From: Lentisphaeria bacterium
GTDB taxonomy: Bacteria; Verrucomicrobiota; Lentisphaeria; Oligosphaerales; Lenti-02
DNA: 15,388 nucleotides
NCBI GenBank assembly: GCA_023145395.1
Contig: JAGLDW010000510.1
Coordinates: 1 to 15,388 of the forward strand
Direction: 5' to 3'
Shown here piece after piece: positions 14,266-15,388 of this stretch (the first letter of the stretch is position 1; each line of letters opens with the position of its first letter). The notes beneath the pieces are model-generated. The model searched no databases, had not been told where the DNA came from, and worked only from the letters and a program-made list of their open reading frames with translations. Made by a program: the position numbers and the translations under genes.

Positions 14266-15388
14266 TTCAATTTCAGCAGATCTGCAAATCGTTTGGCAAG
14301 CAACGCGTGTTGCACGAGGCTACCTTTGTGATCCGTTCCGGCGAGCGCGTGGGCGTGGTTGGGCCGAACGGCGCCGGCAAGAGCACCATCTTCGAGCTGC
14401 TGACGGGCAATTGCATGGCGGACAGTGGCACCGTCGGCATTCCCTCGGCTCTGCGGATCGGGCATGTGCGCCAGCAGCTCAACCCGCACGGGACGGATGA
14501 CTCGCTGCTCGACTACGCCGAGAGCGCGCTGCCCGAGCTGTATGCGATCGAGCAGGAGATCCACGGTATCGAGCACCGGTTGGCCGAGGGGGGGGCGGGC
14601 GACCCGTCGGCGCTACGCCGCCTTGGCGACCTGCAGACCGCATTCGAGCACCTGGGCGGCTACGAATTGCGTGCCAGGGCGGAGGCGATTCTATGCGGGC
14701 TTGGCTTTGACCCCGCCGCACTGGGTGATCCCTTCCGCTCCTTCAGTGGCGGCTGGCAAATTCGTGCCGAATTGGCGCGAGTGCTTGTCTCCGAACCTGA
14801 TATTCTGCTGCTTGACGAACCCACCAATTATCTGGATGTGATCGCAGTCGAGTGGTTGTACGACTTTCTGCGGTCCTTCTCCGGCACCCTTGCGCTTGTC
14901 TCGCATGACCGTTATCTGCTGAACCGTTTGACGCAGATCACGCTGGAGGTGTCCGGGGGCATGGTGACGCGCTATGTGGGCAACTACGAGCAGTATGTCG
15001 CCACCCGCGAGGAACGGTACCGCCAACTTCTGGCTGCCAAGTCGAACCAGGATAGAAAGCGGGAGAAACTCGAGCAGTTTGTGGAGCGCTTCCGTGCGAA
15101 GGCGACCAAGGCTAGCCAAGCGCAGAGTCGCATGAAGATGCTGGACCGGTTCGAGGAGGTGCACGTCCCCCAGATCGCCATCCGGGCACCCAGGATTGTG
15201 CTGCCGCCTCCCCCGCGTTGCGGTGGGGAGGTCGTGCGCTTGGAGGACGCTGGATTCAGCTACGATGACACACGATGGATTTTTGAAAAGGTCTCGATGC
15301 GTCTGGACCGTGGTGAAAAAGCGGCCATTGTCGGGTTGAACGGCATGGGGAAAACCACGCTTCTGCGCACGCTTGCAGGCAAGCTGAA
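14262..15388 (+). CDS. ABC-F family ATPase (ribosome-associated), 3' end outside window
   Basis: The reading frame runs from GTG 14262 to the window edge without a stop (375 full codons seen). There is no transmembrane domain; the layout is two ABC domains in one chain, as in ABC-F proteins that bind the ribosomal E site to rescue or protect translation. First domain: Walker A GPNGAGKST (34-42), signature FSGGW (161-165), Walker B ILLLDEPTNYLD (181-192), switch SHDR (214-217). The charged linker at about 245-300 (NYEQY...FRAKATKASQAQSRMK) is the P-site tRNA interaction motif region. The second domain starts near 324, with Walker A GLNGMGKTT at 358-366, and is cut off. GGAG lies 10 bases before the GTG. 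Subfamily (Uup, YheS or resistance type) is not decidable here. A terminator-bearing leader precedes it. Confidence 0.95.
   Translation, partial: MIQFQQICKSFGKQRVLHEATFVIRSGERVGVVGPNGAGKSTIFELLTGNCMADSGTVGIPSALRIGHVRQQLNPHGTDDSLLDYAESALPELYAIEQEIHGIEHRLAEGGAGDPSALRRLGDLQTAFEHLGGYELRARAEAILCGLGFDPAALGDPFRSFSGGWQIRAELARVLVSEPDILLLDEPTNYLDVIAVEWLYDFLRSFSGTLALVSHDRYLLNRLTQITLEVSGGMVTRYVGNYEQYVATREERYRQLLAAKSNQDRKREKLEQFVERFRAKATKASQAQSRMKMLDRFEEVHVPQIAIRAPRIVLPPPPRCGGEVVRLEDAGFSYDDTRWIFEKVSMRLDRGEKAAIVGLNGMGKTTLLRTLAGKL

Noticed and set aside
1..15388. CRISPR arrays, rRNA, tRNA genes, integrases or phage genes
   Set aside because: No regularly spaced direct repeats, RNA-gene signatures, or recombinase or phage proteins were seen on either strand.

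Overview
The window reads as a stretch of GC-rich bacterial chromosome. It has tightly packed genes, short overlaps and clear Shine-Dalgarno sites. Two secreted proteins suggest a member of the PVC superphylum or a similar marine or anaerobic group: a giant tandem cadherin/Ig-like surface protein with an aromatic 'GWN..SLP..P' C-terminal module, and a remote formylglycine-generating-enzyme-like protein. That phylum assignment is inference; no rRNA or other marker gene is present.

Layout, left to right. (1) 2-3097 (+) is the 3' part of a very large extracellular repeat protein whose start lies outside the window. (2) 3223-4095 (-) is dapA (lysine/diaminopimelate synthesis), convergent with it across a hairpin-rich gap. 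(3) 4096-4616 is a 521-base divergent intergenic region. It carries a 196-base palindromic MITE-like element with 21-base terminal inverted repeats and a 6-base flanking duplication. (4) 4617-6718 (+) holds two adjacent secreted-protein genes of unknown role; the first ends in a degenerate SUMF1/FGE-like fold. (5) 6829-7652 (-) holds a NifU-type Fe-S scaffold gene followed by ilvN (acetolactate synthase regulatory subunit), with no ilvB nearby. (6) 7774-10455 (-) is valS, preceded by a 334-base leader rich in inverted repeats. (7) 10790-13993 (-) is an overlapping operon: a long NfeD-type membrane serine protease, sfsA and a tRNA-dihydrouridine synthase. (8) 14262 to the window end (+) is an ABC-F ribosome-associated ATPase, truncated by the window edge.

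Housekeeping themes on the minus strand are translation (dus, valS) and amino-acid synthesis (dapA, ilvN).

The most interesting region is 14010-14265. Two promoters on opposite strands share one -10 region. The ABC-F transcript then has a leader of about 216 bases that ends in a factor-independent terminator-like hairpin 14 bases before the start codon. A 37-codon ORF with a strong ribosome-binding site runs through that terminator and stops inside the ABC-F start codon (GTGA). This layout is what one would expect of a ribosome-controlled attenuator. The second candidate of interest is the MITE-like palindrome. The two secreted genes at 4617-6718 are the best candidates for undescribed protein function.
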